Assembly (NCBI RefSeq): GCF_028369065.1
Contig: NZ_JAQNDA010000010.1
Span: 62,001-126,000, forward strand
DNA: 64,000 nucleotides
Origin: Marinobacter sp. SS21
Lineage (GTDB): Bacteria > Pseudomonadota > Gammaproteobacteria > Pseudomonadales > Oleiphilaceae
Direction of reading: 5' to 3'
Shown: positions 8,712 through 17,622 of the stretch, piece after piece
How the letters are laid out: each line of letters begins with the position of its first letter
How positions within the stretch are numbered: the first letter of the stretch is position 1
Position numbers and translations under genes: made by a program
The notes under the pieces: model-generated
Told to the model about the DNA's origin: nothing
Databases searched by the model: none
The model's input: the letters and a program-made list of their open reading frames with translations, nothing else

Positions 8712-10823
8712 ATGCCGAGTTCCAGGCTTGCGGTTGTAGCCTTGTGGTTTACTCTGTTCGCTGCGCCACCCGCCGTGGCGCAGAATGTCGAGTCAATGAG
8801 CCTGGAAGAGCTGATGAGCCTTCAGGTTCGCATTGCCACCGGCACGCCCAAATCCTTGGCCCGCGCCCCGGCGGTGGCCAGCGTGATCACCGCCGAGGAA
8901 CTGGAGGCCATGGGGGTGCAGGACATCGACGAGGCCCTGGAATTGGTGCCCGGCCTGCACGTGTCCCACGGCAGCTTTATCTACGCCTCCCGCTATTACA
9001 TCCGCGGCATCGTCTCCAATTTCAACCCCCACACCCTGGTGCTGATCAACGGCATTCCCAAGTCCAGCCTGTTCCTCGGCGACCGCGGTCAGCGACCGAT
9101 GGCCCGTGCCGGCTTCCCGGTGAAGATGGTGGAGCGTATCGAGATCATTCGCGGCCCCGGCTCGGCGGTTTACGGCGCCGATGCCTTCGCCGGCGTCATC
9201 AACATCATCACCAAGGCCCCCGAGGACCTCGACGGCGGCGAAGCCAGCCTGGCCTACGGCAGTTTCGACAGCGGCTATTCGTTCCTGCGCCAGGCCCTGG
9301 ACGTGGGTCCGGTACAGGGGGTGTTCTCCATCGCCTACGACCAGAGCAACGGCGACGATCCCACCATCGAGGCCGACCAGCAATCCAACCTGGATGCCCT
9401 GTTGGGCACCAGCGCCTCGCTGGCGCCGGGCCCGGTCAGCATGGGCTACCGCAATTTCGACCTGCGCACCGATCTGCTCTGGAGCCAGTTCCGCCTGCGT
9501 ATGGCTTACCGCCAGGACCGGGTGGAAACCGCTCAGGGCATCAACGACAACCTCGACCCGGACAGTCGCTTCGAACACCACCACGGCATGGCGGACCTGA
9601 CCTGGCAGGCGCCCGAGTTTCACCCGGACTGGGAGCTGGATACCCAGCTCAGTTACCTATATAGCGATTTTCGCAACCCAAACCCGATCAACCTATTCCC
9701 GCCAGGCGCTGATTTTACGCTGATCGGCGGCGGTGCCTTCCCCGAAGGGGCACGCTCAACCCCTGAGCTCTCGGAGGAAAATGCCCGAGTCGACGTGACT
9801 ACGTTGTACCGTGGTTGGGATGACCATCAACTGCGCCTGGGCACCGGGTATTTCTGGGGCGACATCTTTAGGGTGACCGACACTACGAACAACCAACTGT
9901 CGCCAACCGGCGCGCCAATGCCGATTCCGACAACCGACATCAGCGACACCGAGCGCATTTTCCTGCCCGAGAACCAGCGCACCAGTTACTATGGCTTTGT
10001 GCAGGACGAGTGGGCCTTCGCCCCGGACTGGGAACTGACCGCCGGGGTTCGCTACGACCATTACTCGGATTTTGGCGATACAGTAAACCCACGATTAGCC
10101 CTGGTCTGGACCACCTCCCCCTGGCTGACCACCAAACTGCTGTACGGCGAGGCCTTCCGCGCCCCGGCCTTCTTCGAGCTCCATGCCCGCAGCAATCCGG
10201 TGGCCCTGGGCAACCCGGACCTGGAACCGGAAACCATCAAGAGCACCGAACTGGCCTTTAGCCTGACGCCCTCTGAAAACTGGGCCCTGGACATCAACCT
10301 CTACCACTACCGCATCGATGACCTGATCGACTTCGAGGGCGACCCGGGCGGCACCTTTACCGCCCAGAACAGCGGCCGGGTACGGGGTCGCGGCATCGAA
10401 ACGGAGCTGCGCTATCAGCTGGCCGCTACCGCTCAGCTGCTGCTCAACTACAGTTACCAGCGAACCCGCGACCAGGATGGCGAGCCATTGGGACTCACCC
10501 CCAACTCCGACGCCAGCCTGCGCCTGAACTGGCAGCCAAAACCCGCCTGGCAGGTCACCCCCAGTGTGGTCTGGGTCGGTTCCAGCGAACGGGCCGCCGG
10601 CGATGCCCGCGCCAAGCTGGACGGTTACACCACCCTGGACCTGAATATCCGCCGACTGCTGAGCGACAACGTCACCCTCAACCTGCAAGCCCGCAATGTG
10701 TTCGATGCCGACGTGCGCGAAGCCAGCCGCGGGCCGGTACAGGGGCAGAGCGTGCCGAATATTCCCAACGACCTGCCCCAACAAGGGCGCAGCGTCATCC
10801 TGCAGGGCACGGTGCGCTGGTGA
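8712..10823 (+). CDS. TonB-dependent outer-membrane receptor, tandem copy 1
   Basis: The 703-residue protein has a signal peptide with cleavage after AVA (about residue 23), a plug domain (about 45-165, with SVITAEELEAMGVQDIDEAL and VERIEIIRGPGSAVYGADAF) and a 22-strand type beta-barrel ending in an aromatic residue (TVRW). The family imports siderophores, vitamins, haem or other ligands using TonB energy; the ligand is not identifiable. Copies 2 and 3 follow at 10957 and 13209, each also 703 residues. This copy resembles copy 3 in the plug and early barrel but copy 2 near the C-terminus, indicating recombination between copies. RBS AAGGGGG precedes the ATG. Confidence 0.93.
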   Translation: MPSSRLAVVALWFTLFAAPPAVAQNVESMSLEELMSLQVRIATGTPKSLARAPAVASVITAEELEAMGVQDIDEALELVPGLHVSHGSFIYASRYYIRGIVSNFNPHTLVLINGIPKSSLFLGDRGQRPMARAGFPVKMVERIEIIRGPGSAVYGADAFAGVINIITKAPEDLDGGEASLAYGSFDSGYSFLRQALDVGPVQGVFSIAYDQSNGDDPTIEADQQSNLDALLGTSASLAPGPVSMGYRNFDLRTDLLWSQFRLRMAYRQDRVETAQGINDNLDPDSRFEHHHGMADLTWQAPEFHPDWELDTQLSYLYSDFRNPNPINLFPPGADFTLIGGGAFPEGARSTPELSEENARVDVTTLYRGWDDHQLRLGTGYFWGDIFRVTDTTNNQLSPTGAPMPIPTTDISDTERIFLPENQRTSYYGFVQDEWAFAPDWELTAGVRYDHYSDFGDTVNPRLALVWTTSPWLTTKLLYGEAFRAPAFFELHARSNPVALGNPDLEPETIKSTELAFSLTPSENWALDINLYHYRIDDLIDFEGDPGGTFTAQNSGRVRGRGIETELRYQLAATAQLLLNYSYQRTRDQDGEPLGLTPNSDASLRLNWQPKPAWQVTPSVVWVGSSERAAGDARAKLDGYTTLDLNIRRLLSDNVTLNLQARNVFDADVREASRGPVQGQSVPNIPNDLPQQGRSVILQGTVRW

Positions 10824-10875
10824 CACCCTTTCGCCGCCGTTGGCTAACAACCTGAAATTGCGTCGACGCAGCGAC

Positions 10876-10890
10876 TGACCTAAATTTCAA
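10876..10890 (+). promoter_or_regulatory. Shared leader motif of TonB receptor copy 2
   Basis: TGACCTAAATTTCAA, 81 bases before the start of copy 2. A related CAACCTGAAATTGCG precedes it (from about 10849), with a counterpart before copy 3. Confidence 0.45.
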
Positions 10891-10956
10891 GAATGGAAAG
10901 GTTGCTCCCGCTCTTGTGTAAGGACTAGTCAGTTAACCCGAATCAAGGGGAACGAA

Positions 10957-13068
10957 ATGCGCCGTTTGAGGCCATTCGGCATGCTCCTGACACTCCTGTC
11001 TTGCCAGACCACTGCCACCGCGCAAGACCTGTCGGCCCTGAGCCTGGAGGAACTGATGAGCCTTCAGGTCAGTATTGCCACCGGCACCCCCAAGTCGCTG
11101 GCCAGCGCCCCGGCGGTAGCCAGCGTAATCACCGCAGAGGAACTGGAAGCCATGGGGGTGCAGGACATCGATGAGGCCCTGGAGCTGGTGCCTGGCCTGC
11201 ACGTGTCCCACGGTACCTTCTTCTATGCTTCACGTTATTTCATCCGTGGAATCACCTCCAACCAGAATCCTCATACCCTGTTCCTGATCAACGGCGTCCC
11301 CCAAACCAGTCTGTTCACCGGCGATCGTCCCGAACAACTCCTTGGTCGGGGCGGCTTCCCGGTGAAGATGGTGAAACGCATCGAGATCATTCGCGGACCG
11401 GGATCTGCCGTTTATGGTGCCGACGCCTTCGCCGGCGTCATCAACGTCATCACCAAGGCCCCGGAAGACCTCGACGGTGGCGAAGCCAGCCTGGGTTACG
11501 GCAGTTTCGACAGCGCCTACTCGTTCCTGCGCCAAACCCTGGACGTGGGCCCGGTGCAGGGGGTAGTGTCCATTGCCTTCGACCAAAGCAACGGCGACGA
11601 CCCCACCATCGACGCCGACCAGCAGTCCATCCTGGACGCCCTGCTGGGCACCAGTGCCTCTCGGGCGCCTGGGCCAGCCAACCTCGGCTATAACCAGCTG
11701 GATGTTCGTAGCGATCTGCTCTGGAACCAGTTCCGCCTGCGCATGGCCTATCGCCAGAACCGGGTGGAAACGGCCCAGGGCATTAACGAAGTGTTGGACC
11801 CGGACAGCCACTACCATCAACGTCGTGGTACCGCTGATCTGACCTGGCGTAATGACGGCCTTCACCCGGATTGGGGACTGCAGGCCCAGCTCAGTTACCT
11901 TTATAACGACTTCCGCAATCCAACCCGGACCCAGCTATTCCCACCCGGTGCCGACTTCACCCTGGTGGGTGGCGGGGGGCCCTTTCCGGAAGGCGTGCTG
12001 CAGACCCCGGAACTGTCCGAAGAAAACGTCCGGCTGGATGTCACCAGCCTTTACCGAGGTTGGCAGAACCACCGCCTACGCCTGGGTGTTGGCTATTTCT
12101 GGGGCGACATCTTTGAGACCACCGACGCCGTCAATTACACCCTCTCGCCAACGGGTTTTCCCACGCCAGCTCCGCTGATGGATGTCAGCGATACCAACTT
12201 CGCTTTTCAGCCAGAAAACCAGCGCACCAGCTACTACACCTTCGTGCAGGACGAATGGGCCTTCGCCCCGGATTGGGAACTGACCGCTGGGGTGCGCCAT
12301 GACCATTACTCGGACTTTGGCTACACCGTCAATCCCCGGGCGGCGCTGGTCTGGACAACCACCCCCTGGCTCACCACCAAACTGCTGTACGGCGAGGCCT
12401 TCCGCGCCCCGGCCTTCTTCGAGCTCTATGCCCGTAACAACCCGGTGGCCCTGGGCAACCCGGACCTGGAACCGGAAACCATCAAGAGCACCGAACTGGC
12501 CTTTAGCCTGACGCCCTCTGAAAACTGGGCCCTGGACATCAATCTCTACCACTACCGCATCGATGACCTGATCGACTTCGAGGGCGACCCGGGCGGCACC
12601 TTTACCGCCCAGAACAGCGGCCGGGTACGGGGTCGGGGTGTCGAGACGGAGCTGCGCTATCAGCTGGCCGCTACCGCTCAGCTGCTGCTCAACTACAGCT
12701 ACCAGCGAACCCGCGACCAGGGTGGCGAGCCGTTGGGCCTCACCCCCAACGCCGACGCCAGCCTGCGCCTGAACTGGCAGCCCAAACCCGCCTGGCAGGT
12801 CACCCCCAGTGTGGTCTGGGTCGGTTCCAGCGAACGGGCCGCCGGCGATGCCCGCGCCAAGCTGGACGGTTACACCACCCTAGACCTGAATATCCGCCGA
12901 CGGCTGAGCGACAACGTCACCCTCAACCTGCAAGCCCGCAATGTGTTCGATGCCGACGTGCGCGAGGCCAGCCGCGGGCCGGTACAGGGGCAGAGCGTGC
13001 CGAATATTCCCAACGACTTGCCCCAGCCGGGGCGCAGCGTCATCCTGCAGGGCACGGTGCGCTGGTGA
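10957..13068 (+). CDS. TonB-dependent outer-membrane receptor, tandem copy 2
   Basis: This 703-residue receptor has the same plug and barrel layout as copy 1. Its N-terminus (MRRLRPFGMLLTLLSCQ) is shared with copy 3, not copy 1. The plug segment after HVSHG and the mid-barrel (about residues 85-125 and 225-420) carry most differences from the other two. From about 12377 to the stop, the DNA is almost the same as copy 1. AAGGGG and AACGAA precede the ATG, as in copy 3. Ligand unknown. The 133-base gap from copy 1 contains the leader motif, so each gene probably has its own promoter. Confidence 0.93.
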   Translation: MRRLRPFGMLLTLLSCQTTATAQDLSALSLEELMSLQVSIATGTPKSLASAPAVASVITAEELEAMGVQDIDEALELVPGLHVSHGTFFYASRYFIRGITSNQNPHTLFLINGVPQTSLFTGDRPEQLLGRGGFPVKMVKRIEIIRGPGSAVYGADAFAGVINVITKAPEDLDGGEASLGYGSFDSAYSFLRQTLDVGPVQGVVSIAFDQSNGDDPTIDADQQSILDALLGTSASRAPGPANLGYNQLDVRSDLLWNQFRLRMAYRQNRVETAQGINEVLDPDSHYHQRRGTADLTWRNDGLHPDWGLQAQLSYLYNDFRNPTRTQLFPPGADFTLVGGGGPFPEGVLQTPELSEENVRLDVTSLYRGWQNHRLRLGVGYFWGDIFETTDAVNYTLSPTGFPTPAPLMDVSDTNFAFQPENQRTSYYTFVQDEWAFAPDWELTAGVRHDHYSDFGYTVNPRAALVWTTTPWLTTKLLYGEAFRAPAFFELYARNNPVALGNPDLEPETIKSTELAFSLTPSENWALDINLYHYRIDDLIDFEGDPGGTFTAQNSGRVRGRGVETELRYQLAATAQLLLNYSYQRTRDQGGEPLGLTPNADASLRLNWQPKPAWQVTPSVVWVGSSERAAGDARAKLDGYTTLDLNIRRRLSDNVTLNLQARNVFDADVREASRGPVQGQSVPNIPNDLPQPGRSVILQGTVRW

Positions 13069-13129
13069 TTGCCCGACCGGACTTACGCCCTCCGTGCGTG
13101 GCAACCTAAAATTGCGCCAAAGCGATGGG

Positions 13130-13144
13130 TGACCTAAATTTCAA
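13130..13144 (+). promoter_or_regulatory. Shared leader motif of TonB receptor copy 3
   Basis: TGACCTAAATTTCAA, identical to the element before copy 2, 79 bases before the start of copy 3. CAACCTAAAATTGCG lies about 30 bases upstream of it. Confidence 0.45.
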
Positions 13145-13208
13145 TAAAGGAAGCATTGCTCCCGATCCTGTAAGGAATGTTCAGCCAACCCGAACCAAGG
13201 GGAACGAA

Positions 13209-15320
13209 ATGCGCCGTTTAAGGCCATTTGGAATGTTCCTGACACTCCTATCATGCCAGGCCACAGCCACCATTCAGGATATATCGACCCTGAGTCTGGA
13301 AGAGCTGATGGGCCTTCAGGTCCGCATTGCCACCGGCACGCCAAAATCCCTGGTACGTGCCCCGGCAGTGGCCAGCGTGATCACCGCCGAGGAACTGGAG
13401 GCCATGGGGGTGCAGGACATCGACGAGGCCCTGGAACTGGTGCCAGGCCTGCACGTGTCCCACGGCAGCTTTATCTACGCCTCCCGCTATTACATCCGCG
13501 GCATCGTCTCCAATTTCAACCCCCACACCCTGGTGCTGATCAACGGCATTCCCAAATCCAGCCTGTTCCTCGGCGACCGCGGCCAACGCATGATGGCTCG
13601 GGCCGGCTTCCCGGTGAAGATGGTGGAGCGCATCGAGATCATTCGTGGCCCCGGCTCGGCGGTTTACGGCGCCGATGCCTTCGCCGGCGTCATCAACATC
13701 ATCACCAAGGCCCCCGAGGATCTCGACGGCGGCGAAGCCAGCCTGGCCTACGGCAGTTTCGACAGCGGCTATTCGTTCCTGCGCCGGGCCCTGGACGCGG
13801 GTCCGGTACAAGGGGTGTTCTCCATCGCCTACAACCAGAGCAACGGCGACGATCCCACCATCGAGGCCGACCAGCAATCCAACCTCGATGCCCTGTTGGG
13901 CACCAGCGCCTCACTGGCGCCGGGCCCGGTCAACATGGGCTACCGCAATTTCGACCTGCGCACCGACCTGCTCTGGAGCCAGTTCCGCCTGCGTATGGCT
14001 TACCGCCAGGACCGGGTGGAAACCGCTCAGGGCATCAACGACAACCTCGACCCGGACAGCCGTTTCGAACACCACCACGGCATGGCGGACCTGACCTGGC
14101 ACGCGCCCGAGTTTCACCCGGACTGGGAGCTGGATACCCAGCTTAGCTATCTGTACAGCGATTTTCGCAACCCCACCCGATTCCAACAGTTCCCCCCGGG
14201 CACCGACTTCTCCCTGGTAGGCGGCGGCGGGCCGTTCCCGGAAGGCGTGCTACAGACCCCCGAGCTGACCGAGGAAAATGCCCGCCTGGATATGGCTGCC
14301 GTCTATTGGGGGTGGGAAAAACACCGATTGCGCCTGGGCACTGGCTACTTCTGGGGAGACATCGTCGAAACCAAGGACGCCACAAATTTCATGTTAAGTG
14401 CGACCGGTTTTCCAACCCCGATTCCACTCACCGATACCAGCGACACCCTTGGGGCCTTCCTGCCCGAAAACCAGCGCACCAGTTACTATGGCTTCGTGCA
14501 GGACGAATGGACCTTCGCACCCAACTGGGAGCTCACCACCGGCGTACGCTATGACCACTACTCCGACTTCGGCGACACGGTGAACCCCCGCCTCGCCCTG
14601 GTCTGGACGACCACGCCCTGGCTAACCACCAAACTGCTGTACGGCGAAGCCTTCCGCACGCCGGCATTTTTTGAGCTCCATGCTCGCAGCAACCCGGTGG
14701 CCCTGGGCAACCCTGACCTGGAGCCGGAAACCCTCAAGAGCACCGAACTGGCCTTCACTTTCACCCCCTCGGCCAGTTGGGCGCTGGATCTCAACCTCTA
14801 TCAGTACCGCATCGATGACCTGATTGACTTCGTGGCCGACCCCGGCGGCACCTTTACCGCCCAGAACAGCGGCCGGGTCCGGGGTCGGGGTGTCGAGACG
14901 GAGCTGCGCTATCAGCTGGCCGATACTGCTCAGCTGCTGCTCAACTACAGCTACCAGCGAACCCGAGACCAGGATGGCGAGCCATTGGGACTCACCCCCA
15001 ACTCCGACGCCAGCCTGCGACTGAACTGGCAGCCCAGGCCGGCCTGGCAGCTCACCCCCAGTGTGGTCTGGGTGGGTTCCAGCGAACGGGCCGCCGGCGA
15101 TGCCCGCGCCAAGCTGGACGGTTACACCACCCTGGACCTGAATATCCGCCGACTGCTGAGCGACAACGTCACCCTCAACCTGCAAGCCCGCAATGTGTTC
15201 GATGCCGATGTACGCGAGGCCAGTCGCGGTCCGGAACAGGGCCAGCTTGCCCCCAGCATTCCCAATGACCTGCCCCAGCCTGGCCGCAGCCTGGTCTTCC
15301 AGGCCATTCTGAGATGGTAG
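13209..15320 (+). CDS. TonB-dependent outer-membrane receptor, tandem copy 3
   Basis: Third 703-residue paralogue. The start is ATG 13209, matched by the same AAGGGGAACGAA leader as copy 2; an in-frame ATG at 13125 lies in the duplicated non-coding leader and is rejected. The signal sequence is copy-2-like, the plug and early barrel (FIYASRYYIRGIVSNF, YSDFRNP) are almost identical to copy 1, and the following loop (GGGGPFPEGVLQTPEL) is copy-2-like. The C-terminal barrel is the most divergent of the three. This pattern is visible directly and implies gene conversion. Ligand unknown. Confidence 0.93.
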   Translation: MRRLRPFGMFLTLLSCQATATIQDISTLSLEELMGLQVRIATGTPKSLVRAPAVASVITAEELEAMGVQDIDEALELVPGLHVSHGSFIYASRYYIRGIVSNFNPHTLVLINGIPKSSLFLGDRGQRMMARAGFPVKMVERIEIIRGPGSAVYGADAFAGVINIITKAPEDLDGGEASLAYGSFDSGYSFLRRALDAGPVQGVFSIAYNQSNGDDPTIEADQQSNLDALLGTSASLAPGPVNMGYRNFDLRTDLLWSQFRLRMAYRQDRVETAQGINDNLDPDSRFEHHHGMADLTWHAPEFHPDWELDTQLSYLYSDFRNPTRFQQFPPGTDFSLVGGGGPFPEGVLQTPELTEENARLDMAAVYWGWEKHRLRLGTGYFWGDIVETKDATNFMLSATGFPTPIPLTDTSDTLGAFLPENQRTSYYGFVQDEWTFAPNWELTTGVRYDHYSDFGDTVNPRLALVWTTTPWLTTKLLYGEAFRTPAFFELHARSNPVALGNPDLEPETLKSTELAFTFTPSASWALDLNLYQYRIDDLIDFVADPGGTFTAQNSGRVRGRGVETELRYQLADTAQLLLNYSYQRTRDQDGEPLGLTPNSDASLRLNWQPRPAWQLTPSVVWVGSSERAAGDARAKLDGYTTLDLNIRRLLSDNVTLNLQARNVFDADVREASRGPEQGQLAPSIPNDLPQPGRSLVFQAILRW

Positions 15321-15377
15321 CCGCGCCGGCTGCGACGTCGGTCGAAAAGCTAAAATCCGAAACGACACCAAATCGTC

Positions 15378-15383
15378 TATAAT
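15378..15383 (+). promoter_or_regulatory. Candidate -10 box for the DUF2235-PilZ gene
   Basis: A perfect TATAAT lies in the gap between receptor copy 3 and the hydrolase gene. No good -35 is seen 17 bases upstream. If used, the 5' leader would be about 130 bases. Confidence 0.35.
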
Positions 15384-15520
15384 TTAATCAACCCGGTCCG
15401 GCAGTCCGGGGCGGTTTGCGGGGGCCAACGGGTGATCCCCGATTTTGTGAAGCGGCGCTGTTATCGCGTTGCGATATGCCTTCTTGTGAATGCGCCTATG
15501 GCGCGAGGGGGGGCTGTGTC

Positions 15521-16786
15521 ATGCACGCCACCAAACGCATCGTCATCTGTTGTGACGGTACCTGGAACCAACCGGACATTGATCCGACCAATGTCGTCAA
15601 GGTGGTACGCAGCATTACACCAACGGCATCCGACGGCACCCAGCAGGTCGTGTTCTACGATCAGGGCGTCGGCACCGGAAGCCATACCGACCGCCTGCTG
15701 GGCGGCGCCTTCGGTAAAGGTGTGGCCAAGAACGTACTCGATTGCTACCGCTTTCTGGTACACAACTATCAAACGGGGGACGAAATCTATGCCCTCGGAT
15801 TCAGCCGCGGTGCCTACACAGCTCGCGCGTTTGCAGGCTTTGTCTATGCCGTCGGGCTGATGGAAAAAAGCGATCTGGAGACACTGCCCAAGGCCTGGCA
15901 TTACTACCGAACCGAGCCAGAGAAACGGCCCAACGCCCGCTACGATGAGAACATCCGTCCGCAGATCAAAATGATTGGCGTTTGGGACACCGTTGGCGCC
16001 CACGGCGCCCCGACGCCCTTGCTCGGTCAACTGACCCGGCCCTGGGTGGGCTTCTTTAATACCCATCTCAGCCAGATCGTCGAGAACGCCTTCCAGGCCC
16101 TGGCCCTGGACGAACAGCGGGCCCCCTTTGCACCGGACCTCTGGACCGGCTCAGTCGACCCCAGCCAGAACGTCGAGCAATGCTGGTTCCGGGGCGTTCA
16201 CTCCGATATCGGCGGCGGCTACAAGGAAACCGGGCTGTCTGACATTGCCTTGCGCTGGATGACCGACAAGGCACAACACCTTGGGTTGGAAATGGACAAT
16301 CGCTACCTGGAGCAACTGACCCACCCCAATCCGCGCATGTCGGCCCATGACTCCTTCCATGCTGGCTATCGGCTGCTGGAACTGCTGCGGGTCAATCGGG
16401 GCGTCCGCTTGCTGTTTGGCGATCCAGAGAATCCCCCCCTCAACGTCAGCATCCATGAGTCGGTGCATGAGAGCATCAAGAGTGGCCTCTACACGCCGCA
16501 AAATCCGGACTTCCCCCACACCGAGGCCATGCAGGAGCGGCGTGCCAGCGAACGCCATACGGTAACCCATGGCGAAGCCGAGCTGGCTCTGGCTCAGAAC
16601 GCCCAGCCGCTGTCCTGCCGGCTGCTGGATTTCAGCCGCCAGGGTGGCGCCCATATCCAAACCAACCAGCCGATTGAGGAAGGCGCGACGGTGCAGATCG
16701 CCAGCGACTTCTTCGAACCGACCGAGGCGGTGTGTGTGTGGAAGAAGGGGCAGGATCACGGGCTCTCCTTTGCCAAGGTAGCCTGA
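15521..16786 (+). CDS. DUF2235 alpha/beta hydrolase fused to a C-terminal PilZ domain
   Basis: The 421-residue protein begins with a DUF2235 domain (residues about 5-330) related to Tle1-type phospholipase effectors: CDGTWNQ near residue 11, nucleophile elbow GFSRGA (Ser95), WDTVG (Asp156) and GVHSDIGGGY (His227), a plausible Ser-Asp-His triad. Residues about 336-421 form a PilZ domain with both c-di-GMP signature motifs: RASER (RxxxR, 341-345) and DFSRQG (DxSxxG, 370-375), ending in VCVWKK and GLSF. No signal peptide or VgrG/PAAR neighbour is seen, so a cytoplasmic role is more likely than secretion. The start follows a GAGGGGGG ribosome site; upstream in-frame codons lack one. c-di-GMP control of hydrolysis is an inference. 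Confidence 0.85.
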   Translation: MHATKRIVICCDGTWNQPDIDPTNVVKVVRSITPTASDGTQQVVFYDQGVGTGSHTDRLLGGAFGKGVAKNVLDCYRFLVHNYQTGDEIYALGFSRGAYTARAFAGFVYAVGLMEKSDLETLPKAWHYYRTEPEKRPNARYDENIRPQIKMIGVWDTVGAHGAPTPLLGQLTRPWVGFFNTHLSQIVENAFQALALDEQRAPFAPDLWTGSVDPSQNVEQCWFRGVHSDIGGGYKETGLSDIALRWMTDKAQHLGLEMDNRYLEQLTHPNPRMSAHDSFHAGYRLLELLRVNRGVRLLFGDPENPPLNVSIHESVHESIKSGLYTPQNPDFPHTEAMQERRASERHTVTHGEAELALAQNAQPLSCRLLDFSRQGGAHIQTNQPIEEGATVQIASDFFEPTEAVCVWKKGQDHGLSFAKVA

Positions 16787-16890
16787 TCAGCCCGGCCAAG
16801 CTCCTCAAGGCAAAGGGAAAGGCCACCACACGGGGTGCGCGGTGATGCGCACCCCGGAGGGGTAGTGTCGGGCGCGGATGCAGGCGGTCG

Positions 16891-17475
16891 TCAGCGGGGC
16901 TTGTCGTCAGAACGAACTTCGGTCACCAGTCCATTGTGCAGGATCACCACTCGCCGGAACTCATTGGCTCCGAACTCGAACAACCATTCCTTCACCGGAA
17001 TCACGGTGATGCCGGCGCCCTGGCCACGGTAACGGGAGTGCCCATAGCTGCGCCAATAGATCCGCTGGGACAGCGGCTCACCGCACCGACCAACCACCTC
17101 GAATTCACTCAGTCCCTCCCGCAAAAAGCGACTGGAGCAACGCCCGGTGGCACTGGGGTGAAAACCGTAGCCCAGAGAGCGTTCCCGGCGCAGCTGGCCG
17201 TTGCGGAACTCCAGCCGCCGGATCAGGCCGTGAGGACCGGGGTTGTAGTACCAATGTTCGACGATGTCGGTGACCCCCAGCCCGGCGACGCTCTGGGCGG
17301 GGTAGATCGCAACGTAATCCGGCGCGCCACACCGTTCCTCCACTTCCACCGGCCAGTCGCCGATATCCACCAGTGCGCTGCCACAGCGAAAGGCGGTCAG
17401 GGCTGTTCCCGGCAGCAGTATCACTAACAGTAAAACCGCGAGTCGCAAGCTATGGATGGCACACGGATACACCAT
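16891..17475 (-). CDS. DUF2845 secreted protein
   Basis: The protein is about 194 residues, with an N-terminal signal peptide (LRLAVLLLVILLPGTALTA) and then FRCGSALVDIGDWPVEVEER, the DUF2845 opening, followed by CGAPD and CGEP repeats. The repeated CGxP units suggest two related halves. Function is unknown; a periplasmic location is expected. ATG 17475 follows GGAGG with a 4-base gap; a GTG one codon upstream is too close to the ribosome site. Confidence 0.75.
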   Translation of the reverse strand: MVYPCAIHSLRLAVLLLVILLPGTALTAFRCGSALVDIGDWPVEVEERCGAPDYVAIYPAQSVAGLGVTDIVEHWYYNPGPHGLIRRLEFRNGQLRRERSLGYGFHPSATGRCSSRFLREGLSEFEVVGRCGEPLSQRIYWRSYGHSRYRGQGAGITVIPVKEWLFEFGANEFRRVVILHNGLVTEVRSDDKPR

Positions 17476-17622
17476 CACGCCTCCCAGGTGCTACGCCAAT
17501 TCACACGGTACATCCATTCAAACGCTACAGCGGCGCTGGACACACAACGATTCCGCCGCTTTGTGGGGGAGCCGGAAATCCCCAAGCTCTCACTGAGTGT
17601 GAATCGAACGACGACCAAAAGT

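Noticed and set aside
8678..9664. Plus-strand Arg/Gly/Pro-rich frame overlapping TonB receptor copy 1
   Set aside because: Out-of-frame shadow; the same shadow appears in copy 3 because the DNA is duplicated.
15521..16786. Type VI secretion effector
   Set aside because: The DUF2235 domain is shared with Tle1 effectors, but there is no VgrG, PAAR, adaptor or immunity gene, and a PilZ domain suggests an intracellular role.
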